This document shows, piece after piece, positions 10,691-23,700 of a stretch of 64,000 nt of DNA (the stretch's first letter is position 1; each line of letters starts with the position of its first letter). Location: contig JAKGHH010000001.1 of the NCBI GenBank assembly GCA_022828595.1, positions 213,169,848 to 213,233,847 on the forward strand, in the 5' to 3' direction. A program made the translations under genes and the position numbers. The notes below the pieces were generated by a model. It searched no databases. It worked only from the letters and a program-made list of their open reading frames with translations, and was not told the origin of the DNA. The DNA is from Nelumbo lutea. Lineage: Eukaryota > Streptophyta > Magnoliopsida > Proteales > Nelumbonaceae.

Positions 10691-11814
10691 GATAATGGTA
10701 AAATATTCATAAATTCAACTTGATTGCAAATTGTTTATGGTTTGTAATTGTGTAATTAGTTACAATCGAAGGGATTGTAACATGGTTGCTCACCATTTGG
10801 CAAAGTTTGCTATTTCCTATACTTGTACAACTCTTGGTCGGTTGGTCCCTACCTCCTTTCATTGTAAACCTTTTGGGGAGTATTTTTTTTTTTAATAGAT
10901 TTTGCCTAAGGGCTTCAAAAAAAATAGTCAATCTTATTTTAATTAATTTTTAGTTCTCAAATCACCAAAGAATTAAGTCATCATGTTATCAACTATATGA
11001 GTTAAGTACGTAAATCATATTCATATCCAAAATTTCAAATAACTATTGAATACCAAAAAAATGCATCAGACTTACTTTTATTTATGTAAATCTCTAAAAT
11101 TTAAGCCACATGGTAAACTTGATCTTAAACACTAATATGTTACTTTTTAGATTAAATTATTTAGTAATTAAAGAAAAACATCAGTTTTAATATAAAAAAT
11201 AGCTTAAATGTATGAAAAGTAATGATACAGAAACAACAAATCCATTAATCCAACATACAGATCATATGCAAATATGGAATTCATAAAGCTTTATTACTAA
11301 AATAATTATCTTATATTATTTTTATATTCGGTACATTACCAAAAATTAAATAAATTTTATTTTTTAAAATAAATTTTTAATATGGGTATGACAGATCACC
11401 AATAGATCAAGACTATAATTCTTCTAAATGATTGTGTCATGCAAAAGATATAAACATTCTATTTTTTTATGTGATTTTTTATTTCCTCAAATTAAGAAAA
11501 AAAAAAAGAAATCCACTTATAAAAGCAAAAGACATCAAATTATAAAGCACATTCAATAGATCTATGCATTCCAAGAATGAAGTCATGTAAATTTACCAAA
11601 ATAATGAATTCGCATAAATAACCACAAGAAAAAACACAACTTTTATCTCAAGTTGCACCTAAACCACTTTGAGGAAATAAATATTAAGTTTTGATTGTTT
11701 TATTTTATTATTATTTTCGTGTAGATCTTGCATCCTCAGGTTGTTTATATCTCCTCGATCAAGTTTGAGTTTGAGAGTAAGAGGTGTGTGGAAGGTGTTA
11801 GAAGGGTTAAAAGT
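10691..11814. other. AT-rich stretch with no recognised gene
   Basis: No family-level coding signal, RNA gene or clear element end was seen. It contains A and T runs and short open frames that look random. Confidence 0.6.
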
Positions 11815-12173
11815 GGGGTGCAAGTCGGGTGGGCTGGGCCAGGTTTTAGCTCAACTCAGGCCTAACCCTAAGAATTGTGCTTAAAGCTTGAGCCCGAGAT
11901 CAAGCCCAAACTATTCAGCCTAAGCCCAGCCCATACTAAAATTTGATGCATTTTGATTGGCCCAGGCCCGGGTTGGGCTCATGTTGGGCTTGGTTTGGTC
12001 AATTAAAATTGATGCATATATGCAGAGTTTATTAAAAAATGGGTAAAAGACTTAAACATGCCTTGAGTTTTATAAATTGACTTAAGGTACCTTAAGGGTC
12101 TGTTGGAAAAATTGGACTGAGAAAGGATGAGATGAGAAATGTTGGAATGAGAAGAAAAATTATTTTCTCTGTG

Positions 12174-12403
12174 CTTGTTTGCTAAAAAAAATTTTGTGAG
12201 AAAATCCACTGGTGCAAGAAAATTTATATGATAAGAATCATGCTCAAATATAAAAATGCATGCAATTTACGACAACCCCTTTGACCTTGTTTGCTAAAAA
12301 GAATTTGTGAGAAAATTCACTGTTTGTTTTGCAAGAAAATTTATATGAGAAGAATCATGCTCAAATATAAGAATGCAGCAATTTACGACAACCCCTTTGA
12401 CAA
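12174..12403. repeat. Two tandem copies of a 112-bp unit
   Basis: The unit from CTTGTTTGCTAAAAA to CAACCCCTTTGAC occurs at 12174-12285 and again from 12286 with few changes. It lies near the left end of the Tourist-like element. Confidence 0.85.
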
Positions 12404-13039
12404 CTGTTCATCTTCCCTTTCTTCCAACTGAAACCTGAGGAGGTCGGCATTGTTTATCTTCCTCGTCTGGACACGGCGAGCCGACGGCGGAAGTTCTCAA
12501 CTCGGTAACCTTCTCCCGCTTCGGCGTATTGTCTCCCCTCTCCGAACTGTTCATCATCTCGAAGCTCTCGACAGAGGCGGTGAACCAGCAGCGGGCGACA
12601 AGTACCCCTTCATCTTCCACCTCCTTCCTCTTTCACCCTCTCTGTTTCTTCACGATCGCCGCTGCAAGGGTGCATAAGAAAGCAAAAGACAGCCAATAAC
12701 CTTACTAGCCTAAAAGACTGAATGTTGCAAATTGAAGGGTGACGAGAAGAAATGCTCGTCGAAATGACTCTGATCTGACTTTTGGTAGAAGGAAGATTTA
12801 AAACAGGGGAGATCTTATCCAGCTTCGTCGTTACTGTCAGGGGTATGATCTGAAAATCAGGGAAGACTCGATGAGCTCCCGGATGGGGAGTCTTCTGGAG
12901 AGCCACTACCGCTGCTCTATTTTCGCCGAGGAAGGTGTCCAACGGCCGTTCAATGGCAAGAAGTGAGGGCAGAATGGGATGGAAAGAGAGGAAAAGGGAG
13001 AAGAAGAGAGAGGATGATCGGTTGAAGCAAAGAAACTAC

Positions 13040-13089
13040 CGCCTGTTCATCATCGTTTTCGAGCAAGGGAGAACGATGATGAACAGGCG
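13040..13089. repeat. 18-bp perfect inverted repeat (hairpin)
   Basis: CGCCTGTTCATCATCGTT at 13040-13057 is the exact reverse complement of 13072-13089, with a 14-base loop. It lies in the GC-rich interior of the Tourist-like element. Confidence 0.85.
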
Positions 13090-13808
13090 AAGCCAAAAAA
13101 TTCCTCTGTCTTTGGGGTCCGAACGGGGAAGAAGAGGAATCGTTCCCTTTTCATTTTCCACTTCTTCCTCTCACAAAGTCTGCACAATTTTCTTAATTTT
13201 TGTGGGGTGGCACTGTTTTGGTGTGATTCTTCTCACTTCATTTTGGGATTAATTTCTCATCCCAAAATACTATTTATCAACAAACAAAGACAGAAAGAGG
13301 AAATCATTTAAGAATATTCTTGTTTCATCTCTTTCTCAATAAACAAACAGACCCTAAGTTTTTTAAATAGATTCAAATATATCGTCTCTTTTACCCTTCA
13401 TTTTATTTTAAATTTTCATAAATAAATACATGAATAAAATGATTTTTTTTGCTTCAAGAATAAGTCATAATAGGCCTAAATAGAAGTCAAGTTAAATGCT
13501 ACTATGGTCTACCCCTAGCATACATATGACTTCGCATCTCCCACTCCCTACTTTCTTCTCTACTTTGATTTGTGGCATTCAAATTTAGATTTGATAATCA
13601 AAGAATTTGATTTGTAGCATTCAAATTCTTTCTTTTAAGTTGAAGAGTAAAAAAAAAAATACTAGTAGAAACTTACATTAACTGTAATTTTTGTGAATAG
13701 CTTCAGCTCTCTCCATCACAGAATCATCCCAATGTTTATGATATTTATCAAAGGTTGTGATTACATCAAGTAACCTGTGCCATCCAAGGTAGAGAGATGG
13801 GCAGAGTT

Positions 13809-13991
13809 CAAATCAGCCTTCCACCAGATTGCCCCCCACAACTTTCCACAGAACATCTCCGCCGTGTATTGCGAACATCTCCCAAAGATTGCATCATCAT
13901 TTCTGGTATCATCATCAGGAGATGTTCTCAATACATGATGGGAATGTGCTGTGAGACGTTGTGGGGGACAATCTAATGGGGGGCTGATTTG
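13809..13991. repeat. 74-bp inverted repeat with 35-bp spacer
   Basis: The arms 13809-13882 and 13918-13991 run from CAAATCAGCC to GAACATCTCC and back, with about a dozen mismatches. A further GGAGATGTTCTCAATG copy at about 14377 suggests a small dispersed foldback family. Confidence 0.7.
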
Positions 13992-14850
13992 CTCTCAGAT
14001 GGGCAATGACCAGGTGGGGCCGTGGGGGCTTTGCACAGAAGAGGAAAAAGGTAGTCTTATATGGAGAAATGAGGCATTTGAGACACCAATACAGCATGTA
14101 CATGCTCTCCTCACTCTTGTTAACCGCAACCATTATCAAATGAAATGTTTGAATTTGGGCTGCTATCCATCTCCTTATTATGTTCAGCGAGATTAAGACT
14201 AGAATCATAACCCGGCATCACTCTGGCCATTATAAAAGAAGAGATGTCAATGTCAAATTTACGTCTTTTGTGTTAGGCATAGAAGGGCAAATTAGGCTTT
14301 GAGAAATTCTAAATAAGTCCACGTGAGGTTTTACAGATAGAGGGTATGTTTAAGGAATAGAACATGCAAATACGGGAGATGTTCTCAATGTACAGCTGTA
14401 ATGAGGTGTGGGTAGGTATAAGTAGAGTTCTTATGGGTAGGAGATCCAAACTCATGTCTAAGTCCAATGGGGTCAGCCCACAAGGTATATACATTTAAGT
14501 CGATTTGAAAAGCTTAGGGTACCTTTAAGTCAATTAATAAAAACTTCGGATATGTTCAAATCTTTTATCCAAAAATGTGCATATATGCATGTATGCATAT
14601 AAATGTGTCTACACATGCAGATATACATGTATACAGTCAGGCCGGATTTCGATTAGGATAAGGTAGGGCTAGATTCGGACTTCCTAAGGGCTAGGCCCGA
14701 GCCCAGACCAAAAAATTTTAAAAACCTGAACTCTTTGGGCCCAGGCCAGCCCAATGACTGAAAATTTAAGCCCAGTCCGTGTAAAATTGTGGGCTGAATA
14801 AATCTGGGCTCAGGTTGGGCCCACCCAACCTTAAAAATTCCACCATCATG

Positions 14851-15660
14851 CTTGAATATGCATGCAACACACATCGACACACGCCGATACTAATATGTCA
14901 ATACACACCTATACTCATCAACACTTCTTTTTGGTAGAACATCAACACACTATGATACCAACTTTTCAGATACTCTAATTTTCTTAGATAAGGGTCATTC
15001 AAAAAACCGATACATATTAGACTATCAGTGGATGCATATAGATATTTTAAACCTAACTATACAGTTATCTGTCACCAAATTAAAAGAACCTATTCATTCA
15101 TTCAACGAAACAACCATGGTAACAAGCTGAAGGAAAAGGTTAGACAGCCAGGTTGAAGGATTGCAAGAGGCGGGGACAAAAGAAAAAATGTCGATCATGC
15201 GTAGTTCCTTTTAAAATATGCTCAAAAAGATTAACGGCTGCTACGTGTGTAAGTTAGATATTGACATGAAAAATCATTACTGTTGTCTTCTTTTTTCATT
15301 AATGGATTACGCAACCCATATGGGCAATACTTGGCTCCTACCCAGTCGAAGGTGCAAGAGGACCCGGTTGAATGAACACTGGTTGAGATTAGAATGATGG
15401 GCTAGACTGACTAGGAGTAGCTCCTGAGGACGGGGATGGTGAATGGGGCCTCGAGAGGGAAAGGAGAACTAAGGGAGAACTGGAGTCTTGGGATTGAGGA
15501 CTGCAGAAGAGATTGTAGTAACCGGAAAGACAAGCTGAAGGTCAGTTCTCCCTTGTCTATAGCAGTTCTGTGGCTGTCAGGCTTGAGCCCTTCTAAAATC
15601 TCTGTTCACTTGATGGTCCCCCTTTTTTTAATTTTAGCTAATTCTTTTACTAGCACTGAA
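14851..15660. other. Intergenic DNA, no gene recognised
   Basis: Contains short AT-rich and mixed sequence and an open frame at 15436-15663 without a recognisable domain. It lies downstream of the elongation factor gene (minus strand). Confidence 0.5.
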
Positions 15661-16007
15661 TAGTGAGTTGTTACATAAAGCTAGCAACATTGAGCCAATT
15701 ATATATTCTAAAAGGAAAAGGTTATTACACGAAGTACCTGATACTGATGTATACTTGGTGCCATACAGAAACTGGTACCTAGAAAGTTCTACAAAAGTGA
15801 ATTTACATAGTTCACTTTTACCACCCACTTGAAACTAGTACTCATATTAGTTGTCTACGTCCTATGTATATATTAGAATTACAACACTTAATCAAAGAGC
15901 AACTTATCTAGTCACTTTAAGAAACATGCTCGAAAGACCATCAAAATCATTTTTCAGCTCTTCCCTTGGACAGTGAAAGTCAGATTTCTAAACATCTAGC
16001 CAGCCTC
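15661..16007 (-). other. Probable 3' UTR and downstream region of the ELF1 homolog
   Basis: Lies directly after the stop codon at 16008-16010 on the minus strand. No canonical AATAAA was identified, so the 3' end of the transcript is not set by sequence alone. Confidence 0.4.
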
Positions 16008-17682
16008 CTATGCAGCATCATCTTCAAGATTGTTGACCCGCTCACATTCATCAATCCATTCGCTGTATCTGCAATTGTAATTCCTTAACATAAGCAATGT
16101 ACAAGATACATTTTATAAGAAAACCAAAAAAAAAAAAAAATTGGGAATCTTGGAAAGAAATAGAACAGATTGCAACTTACATGTCTATGGGTTCAGACAG
16201 AGCTGCAAACATAAAAGTAAAAATATCAGTTCAGAATGGTCCATAACATTATTGGAATTACATATTTAGAAAGAAGTATAAATAATTGCACGAAGTCTGC
16301 TCCTCCAGAGTACATCTAACAGTGATCGCTTCGGAAATCTTTTTTTACCCATTTATTTTTTTCCCATTCTGATATAATAGGGACAGTTAATATATTAGAA
16401 GTTGCTAAATTAAATATTTTAATACATTTTGTCTTAAAATAATACTTTTGAAGACAACTAAGATAATTATATTCTTGTATGTTTTCAAAAAATACTATCC
16501 AAACAAAAAACTGTTGATTTCTGTATATATTCTGCTATTTTAATCCATTGGCTCACCTTTTTATCTCCCATGCACTAAACAGGGTGGAGTAACTGAATAA
16601 CCCATCGGCGCCGAGGGTTTGCAAAAGAAGGGGCCGATGGAAATCAGATGACATATCGGGGATCAGTTCCCACGAGTGGAAATCTGCAAACTTGTAAAAG
16701 GAAGCTATTGAATTGGCAGTTAATTAGGGGTGCTTGGCACTTGTTGTAGGTTTTGTACATAATAAAATCTTTACTTGTTATTGATCAAAATATGTTCAGC
16801 CTTGAAGCATGAAACAATTAAATCCTTTGAAATTACATACATTTCTAAATGTTTAGTTAATTTTGGTTTGTCAAATAAATTTCTCTAGAGCAAATTGATT
16901 TTACTCAAGGGCAGCCGCAAAAATGGTATAGCTAAAAGTGACTAATTATTATTCTAATTTGACAATTATTTAGGACTTGATAGTTTGTTAATTTACAGTT
17001 ATCGCAAACACTACATTTACAATGCAGGTGATCATCAAAAATCATCTTTGGCAATATTTTATTACAATGGAAGTAATAACCTGCTTTTACATTATCTGGA
17101 TTGTGGACCGCATCTACATATAAGGTATTAAATTTGATGGATAGAAAATTGTTCAAATAATAGCTTAAGTAGTAAGTTTTCTATAAATCACTACGGCATC
17201 TTTGATATGATTAAATGACATTCTAATTCTCTCAACAATCGACAACAGCAATTTTTGCTAAGATCTTTGGGCTTAAATAACTCCACTAATGTGAGCTTAT
17301 CTTATATTGCCAATTCCAAGCACAGAGGGTTGTGTCAGGTTGCAAATCAACCGAAATCAGATCTGGAATAGTGTAAGAAGAGAGAGAGGAGAAAGAGAAA
17401 GAAGAAAAGAGAAAACAGATTTCAAAAGATCAAAGTGGGCCTGGCAGTATCAAGTCTCTTGTTTTATTAGGGTCACATAATTAAACACAAAAAGACACTT
17501 TGTCCCTGCACCACTAATTAAACATGAAGACACTATAGGGGTGACCAATCCTACTTGAACCAACGTTTTAAAAATAGACCCCGAGGCCGAACTGTTTTTG
17601 CCTCAAGTCCCAGGTCACCAGTTCGACCGGGTTGAACGGTTCATATCTAATAATATAAAATAATATATAACATATCAAATAT

Positions 17683-17719
<37 letters not shown>

Positions 17720-20700
17720 TAGATATGTTATATATTATTTTATATTTAATTTATGTTTTTCAATTCAGTTTTTAATTTTTTAATAAAAACTATTAAAAAT
17801 AGCAATTTAAGGCCAAAAAAGGAGTTCTTTTCACGAAAATAGCAGGGCAAGGCGCCTATGGCAACTTGGGACGCATAGATCTCAAAAAGTTACCCAAAAT
17901 CAAAAAACAAAATCACCCAATTCGGACATCAAGGGACAAAATTATGGCCTCCGAAAGTTTGCATGTATTAAGTGTGCAACCCGTGACCCGATGACCGAGT
18001 CGAATGGGTCAACAGTCAAACCAATCGAATCAAACATTTACTAGAACTAAGAAAAACAAAGTAGATACTAGATACAAACAATACTCAATAACTCCTAAAG
18101 TGCTTAACCAAAGACCCTAAAATGATCAAACTCTACAGCTGGATCCCGCATATAATATGTAAAACGACCAGAATTTCCCTATTGTATAAAAATACAGAAA
18201 AAAACATAAAATCAGAAAACTCCATAGTTGACTGCTTGGCTCCCACATCAGATAAAAGCTCCAAATCTCAATCGTCAAAGCAGTTTACATCTTTGGCCAT
18301 GTTGACTGGCCAAATTATTGACCCAAAGTCTTAAATTTAGCACTCAGGTTTTTAATAGTAAGGAATCTAATTGGTGGGGTCCACTAGTCCAAGTTTTCAT
18401 TTGACATTCATGTCACATGGCTCCAAAATCATCAAAAAGGAATTTCCTCCCATAAACAATCAAAACATTGTCTTTGGATTAGCTATCTTAATAAGGGTTG
18501 TCTGAGGATGAAACAGAGTTGATCAGGGACTATGGTGGGATTGCAAAGGTGCAACTGTGCAAGTACTACCTCATTTGCAAGATACAGCTTGGGTAGCAGG
18601 ATGACTAAAAATGGTTATGGTCTAGAACATACGTGTTTGGACAACCAATTGATGGACCAGTAAGATTTGATGCTAAAGATCCTGGCAAAAATTGGAGGCT
18701 GAAAGTTATCCCATGATAATGACATAAAAATATCCTCAATTATGAATTACCTAAATGTATAATTTACATAAGGGCAATATAACAAATTTGGTGCTTTTAA
18801 AAGTGACCCAATTTCTTTATGGAAAGTATATTTACTATTATCAAGAAAATTGGTAAACTTCCAAAGAAAACAAAATTTTCCCATAAACAATGAGTAAATT
18901 GTATATTTTTTCAATAAGATATCAGATAAACAAATAAAATGAGGCAGATCTTGTGAACTAAGAATTTTAAAAATGATAGTGCCACTTGAGAACAAGAAGG
19001 ATTATGGTTAATTATGAAAGATCATTTGCTCGAAGCATTATCAGAAAATCTTTTTGTGAAATGAGACTTGACCTCAAAATTATAGATGTTCTTGGTATCT
19101 CAGAAATTTAGTTTTTAACTTGAATTACCAATTGAAAAAAATTTTACATATTTCGGAATTTCCTTTACCAGCAATTCTTTTTGGATTTGTCAGGATTGTG
19201 TGAGGAAAACTGATATTTCTTCAAAATTTTAATCCTGCGTGGATAAATGGTATTTGAATAATTTGCTTCCGTTGTTTACTAATTCATTTTGGATCTTATA
19301 GGAATAAATCATTATCTATGCCCTGTAGGAAATTATCTATCAAACAACAATATAATATGACATGATGAAACTTCAGATTCTGTTCCCCCCCACCACTTTC
19401 TTGCATCTCTATTACATATCAAATATGGGTTCATGATAAAAATAATTCATAAAATCATAGCAATTAATTTTATTTTGAGGTTTGACAAAGTGAGATAACT
19501 AAATTGGATAAACAAATAATGCAAACACTAGGAAGAAATTACACATAGCTTGGTAGGAACAGAAGGATTTGACCCAAGAGGCCAAGAAGTATTATCTAAC
19601 CTGATATCTGATCACAGGCTGATTATTCTTTGTGAGTTTTTGGTAGAGCCTAGAAGCCCTACTTTCATGTTTGAAACATGTGAGTGGACTGTTATCTCTC
19701 AGCCTAGAGATATCTTTGCATTGTGGCCAAGGATTGATGGTGGTAAAAATGCAAAAATTTTCTGGGGTGGTATACCTTTTACATTGTGTTGAGGTATTTG
19801 GAAGGAAAGGAACAAGCATATTTTTAATTCCCATGTCCTTGTCCATGAACACTGCTTTGAATTTGAGATTGCCACTATGGCCATCTGTAAAGGCTGCTTG
19901 ACAAGGCATTCGTAATGTTGAAGGAGCTGTTTGTAAGTGATGTAGGTAAAATTTCAGATCACTTAAATCTTCTGGAAACGTGTTTCGCCGGTCAATTTGT
20001 TAATGCATAGATCCAGACGAGGAAGAGATTTCAAAGTAGGTGTGTTTGGGATGGCGAAGGAAAGACAAAGTTCAGGTTAGAAAAAGTCAATGCTGGGTTT
20101 TTCTTTTTTCCTTTTCATATTAAGTTGCAAAGAGAAAGTAGATGAGGTGATCTGATGGGAGTTCAACAAAGTAAGTTCACCTGAGATTAGATTGGGTAGA
20201 TGGAATCCTCTTGTTGGAGCCATATGAAATGTCAAAGTAGGAGCAGTCTTCTTGTCTAGATCAATGTGTTTGGGATTTCTCTCCATGTATGATGGTGTAT
20301 ACAAACATTTTGATTTTTGCGTACTAGGAGGTGCATGTGGAAGATTTAGGAAAATAAACTCTCATACTAGAGACTGGAAAGACTTAGTTGTTGCAAGAAT
20401 GCTGGTAGAAATAGAAGCTGATAAAAAAATTGTTGGTGGAAGTAGAGGAAATACATTTGGTCCCACCATTTATGGCAATGAATCTTGCTGGAGAGTGGAT
20501 TGATTTAAGATTAGTAGTGAGAAGGAAGTGTTCCACTCAAGTGGATAGATAATGATTCGTCATTGATGGTTACTGCTGGGCATGGAAAGGGTTGGGAGAT
20601 TGAAAATGAAAGCATTTCTAGAAATTTGAGTAATTTGAGTGTTGACGTCGGAGACACGTGGGAAAAACCCTAATGTGGGTAAGTTGAAGAGTCATAGGTC

Positions 20701-23700
20701 GAAGAAGCAAAGTTTTTTGGTTTTGACCTGAGCCGATTCTAGAACTGTGTGGGGGCCAGATCAGCTGAGTCATACTAGGCCACTACTTGCTTCCCTTAAA
20801 ATTGATGGGGATATAAGTTCTAGCAAGGAAGTCCGCAGGCTTGAAAAAGAGAAAGGTTCTGAAACCATGGAAGCAAGTGAGAAGGGAGAAAAGTCAACTG
20901 AGTTTGGATGGTCTTCTGGAGAAGTGGTGATTGGAGCAAATGGCAGTTCCAGTTTGTCTGCCAGTGAAGTAGAGATGAACAAGACATTATGGTTTGGGGG
21001 AGAAGAAATCCTAACCATTCAATCTAGTGTATGGGTGCCAGTGAAGTAGAGATCGATTCCCACATTTCATTTCTCTCTTTGTAACATTTATTTCTCTCTC
21101 TGTAGGAATTTGGGCCATACACATTAGTTAATACCCAAACAAGGCCATTCTCTACATTCTTGAATTTGATAAAAACAAAGAATCTTCCTATCAGTTCCTC
21201 CATAGGTTCCACTACCTCATCTTTCCAAACTGTCACAATTCTGCCTGACCCCTCAAGACAGAGTCGAAGACCAACTTACACCCTTGGATGTCCAAAATGG
21301 AACAAGCACTTAATTTACAGGATATATTAAAAAGAAAGAAGGTATCTTGTGGCGCTAGGTTAACTTGGGTAAGAGAGTGATGATTGAAGTAGGAGGTATT
21401 AATGGGGAACCTCTTCATCAAGTGTCGGTCCGTTGGGTTGTCAATTTGGATATTTTCTTTCTACATATCTTGGGATTCCAAATGGTGCAAAAGCTTCAGC
21501 TTTATCCTCTTGGCAAAAGATGATTGAAAGGATGGAAAGAAGATTGCCTTCTTGAAGTATATGTACCAATTTTTTAAAACGCGGAGGCATGATGCAAGGC
21601 GTTCCACTACCTAGAGGCATGAGGCATAGTTCAGAATGCAAGAGGCGTGAGCCTCTCGAACACAAAGAAGCGTAAGCCTCCTTAAGAGGAGGGGGGTTAG
21701 GAGGAGGATGAAGAGGAAGGGGGGATATCATTTTTTCTTTATTTTTAATCTTTTATATTAAGAAGAATAAAGATGCATAACATTAGTTGAAAGGGGGGAT
21801 CTTGTCGAAGCGGAGGCGAGCAAGAGCACCCTAACTCAAAAAAAAAAAAGGGCTGCAACTAAAAGGGGGCAGGGGGCAAACCACTTTTCTTCCCCTTATC
21901 TTTTCTTCACTTCCGTTTCCTTTTCTTTTCTTCCTATTCTCTTTTTTTCTTCTCTTTCTTTTTCTTTCCCTTCCCTTTCTTTTCTTTTCCTTTCATTTCA
22001 TTTCCTTTTTTCTTTTTTCCTTTTTTTGTCTTTTTATATAAGATGTGCATGAGACATATGCCTCTAGCACACCTCATGAAAAAAGCGCATGAGGTGTACA
22101 CCTCTTGCACTTGAGGCATACGCCACAAAGGTGTCAATGCCTCTGGCATACGCCTCAGGGCGTTTTGGGAGCACTTCAGCTGGAGACGCGCCTCCAGCCG
22201 TATGCCTCACACGCCTTTTAAAACACTGATATGTATCTATCATTAAGGATAGACTGATAGAGAATCACTCATCAACAGTGCTTTGGGAAGTTTTCTGATG
22301 TAATTTAATCCATTATGAAGGCTACAAATATAATAGCAGAAAATGGAAAAACCAAAGAGATTTATTGTAGGATAGTGGGGGAAATGGAAAGAATATGCAT
22401 TTGGTAAGACAAACCAAGGTTTACAGACCCTTAAGAAAAAGGAGGGCTGGACTTTAGAAAAATCGGGGACTTGAGCATGGAGCTGTTGGGTAAATGGTTG
22501 TGGACTTTGGAAAGACAAGGAAACATTATGGAGAAAAGTAGTGGTAAATAATTAAGGGTTGGCTAATTTTGATTGGTACACAGGGGAGGTATCTTCTTCA
22601 TATGGAGCTAGTATGGAAAGGTATAATGAAATTTCATTCAGCCTTTGTTAGACATAATATGCTTTTGGTTGGAGATGCTAGTAGGGTACGAATTTGGGAA
22701 GGTGAATGGTGTAGAGAAGGGAAGAAATGTTACACTGTCTACAGTTGTATAGGTCAAGTCCTAAAGGTGCAAGTGTCAGTCAATATTTTGAGAAAAGAGA
22801 ACAGATTATATGGTGCCTAGTTTTCAGAGGAATACTCTAATCTTCTCAATAGATTGGAAGCAGTGAAGATGAACACAAATGCTTCAGACTCAAGATGGTG
22901 TCAGGAATGCAGAGATGAACAATTTACTGTCAAATCTTTTTATGCAGCCATAACTATAAATCAGATTGAGGACTCTAATTTTAGTAGAGTATGGAGTGAT
23001 CTGGTCCCACCTAGGGTGGAGGGTTTTTCTTGATAAGTTGTGCTTGACAGTATCCTAACAACAGAGGATGTGAAACCAAGGGGTTTTCAACTTCCTAATA
23101 TCCACTTTATATGTAAGAAGCATGAGGAAAATGTGAGACACCATTTCGTACATTGTTTGTTGTCAGATTTCATTTTGGGAATTTATTTCTTTGATTTGTT
23201 TAATAATCAGAAATCTTGGAAATAGCCTCCATTGCAACCTGAGTGTGACCAGGGTTCATATATTGGAAAAAGCCTCTCTGTGTATCTGCAGGTCTAAGGC
23301 TGCATACATCTGTCCCTCCCCAGACCCCACTTGGCAGGAGCCTCATGCACTGGGCTGCCCTTTTATTTGTTTTGTTTGATAGCCAAAAGTTATGACAAAA
23401 TGAACATTTGGAATTTTTTTAAGGTGGCCAAAGATGTAAGGTGGGAGGAAACAAAAACCTAAAATTTTTGTGGAGTCCTATACCAATTGCAGTTTGTTGG
23501 GAAATTAGAAAGAAAGCAACACACATCTTTGACAACAGATTCAGGATGAGAAGATAAATACCAATATATGTATTGGAGATTGTGAAATAGGCCCTTTCGC
23601 ATTCTAAATTCAAGGACATTAGTATATAGGACCTTGGGGAATGTGTGGTGAATAGGGTTGATCATTTGGGGTATTTGATGTAACCTTTATTTTGAACCTG

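Larger units (their letters stand above)
12096..13354. mobile_element. Tourist-like (PIF/Harbinger-type) non-autonomous element, 1.26 kb
   Basis: The left end is GGGTCTGTTGG and the right end, inverted, is GGGTCTGTTTG. TAA flanks both sides (12093-12095 and 13355-13357). A 3-bp TAA TSD with GGG-type ends fits PIF/Harbinger. Across the insertion, the flanks join a GGTACCT side to GTTTTTT, consistent with the surrounding arm. The interior (about 12430-13200) is distinctly more GC-rich than its surroundings but encodes nothing recognisable. It could be captured sequence. Confidence 0.7.
11815..14850. mobile_element. Inverted-arm element, nested with a Tourist-like insertion
   Basis: The left side (about 11815-12095) and the right side (about 14500-14850) match as inverted copies. 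Both have GGTTGGGTGGGC or GTCGGGTGGGC near the outer end, a block rich in GGGCTGGGC and GGGCCCAGGCC, CATATATGCA, and a GACTTAAGGTACC block reversed on the right. The two arms are diverged and the outer ends are not sharply defined. The left arm is interrupted by the element at 12096-13354. Class is uncertain, and the GGGGTG-type ends may indicate hAT. Confidence 0.4.
21430..23240 (+). pseudogene. LINE reverse transcriptase tail and zf-RVT remnant
   Basis: Plus-strand RT tail at 21430-21565, interrupted by a MITE, continues at 22229-22540 with [11 protein letters not shown] text ([16 protein letters not shown]). It is followed by [31 protein letters not shown] [20 protein letters not shown], and the zinc-finger-like [17 protein letters not shown]. 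The central RT with its catalytic aspartates is missing, and frameshifts are frequent. Confidence 0.7.

Noticed and set aside
12174..12403. Direct repeats considered as a CRISPR array
   Set aside because: There are only two long tandem units with no spacers, in plant nuclear DNA.
12408..13252. Frames in the GC-rich block as a possible host gene
   Set aside because: The block lies within Tourist-like TIRs and TAA TSDs, and no frame shows a recognisable family.
21934..22149. Lysine-rich minus-strand frame resembling a basic protein
   Set aside because: It is the complement of a CTTTTC tract inside a MITE.
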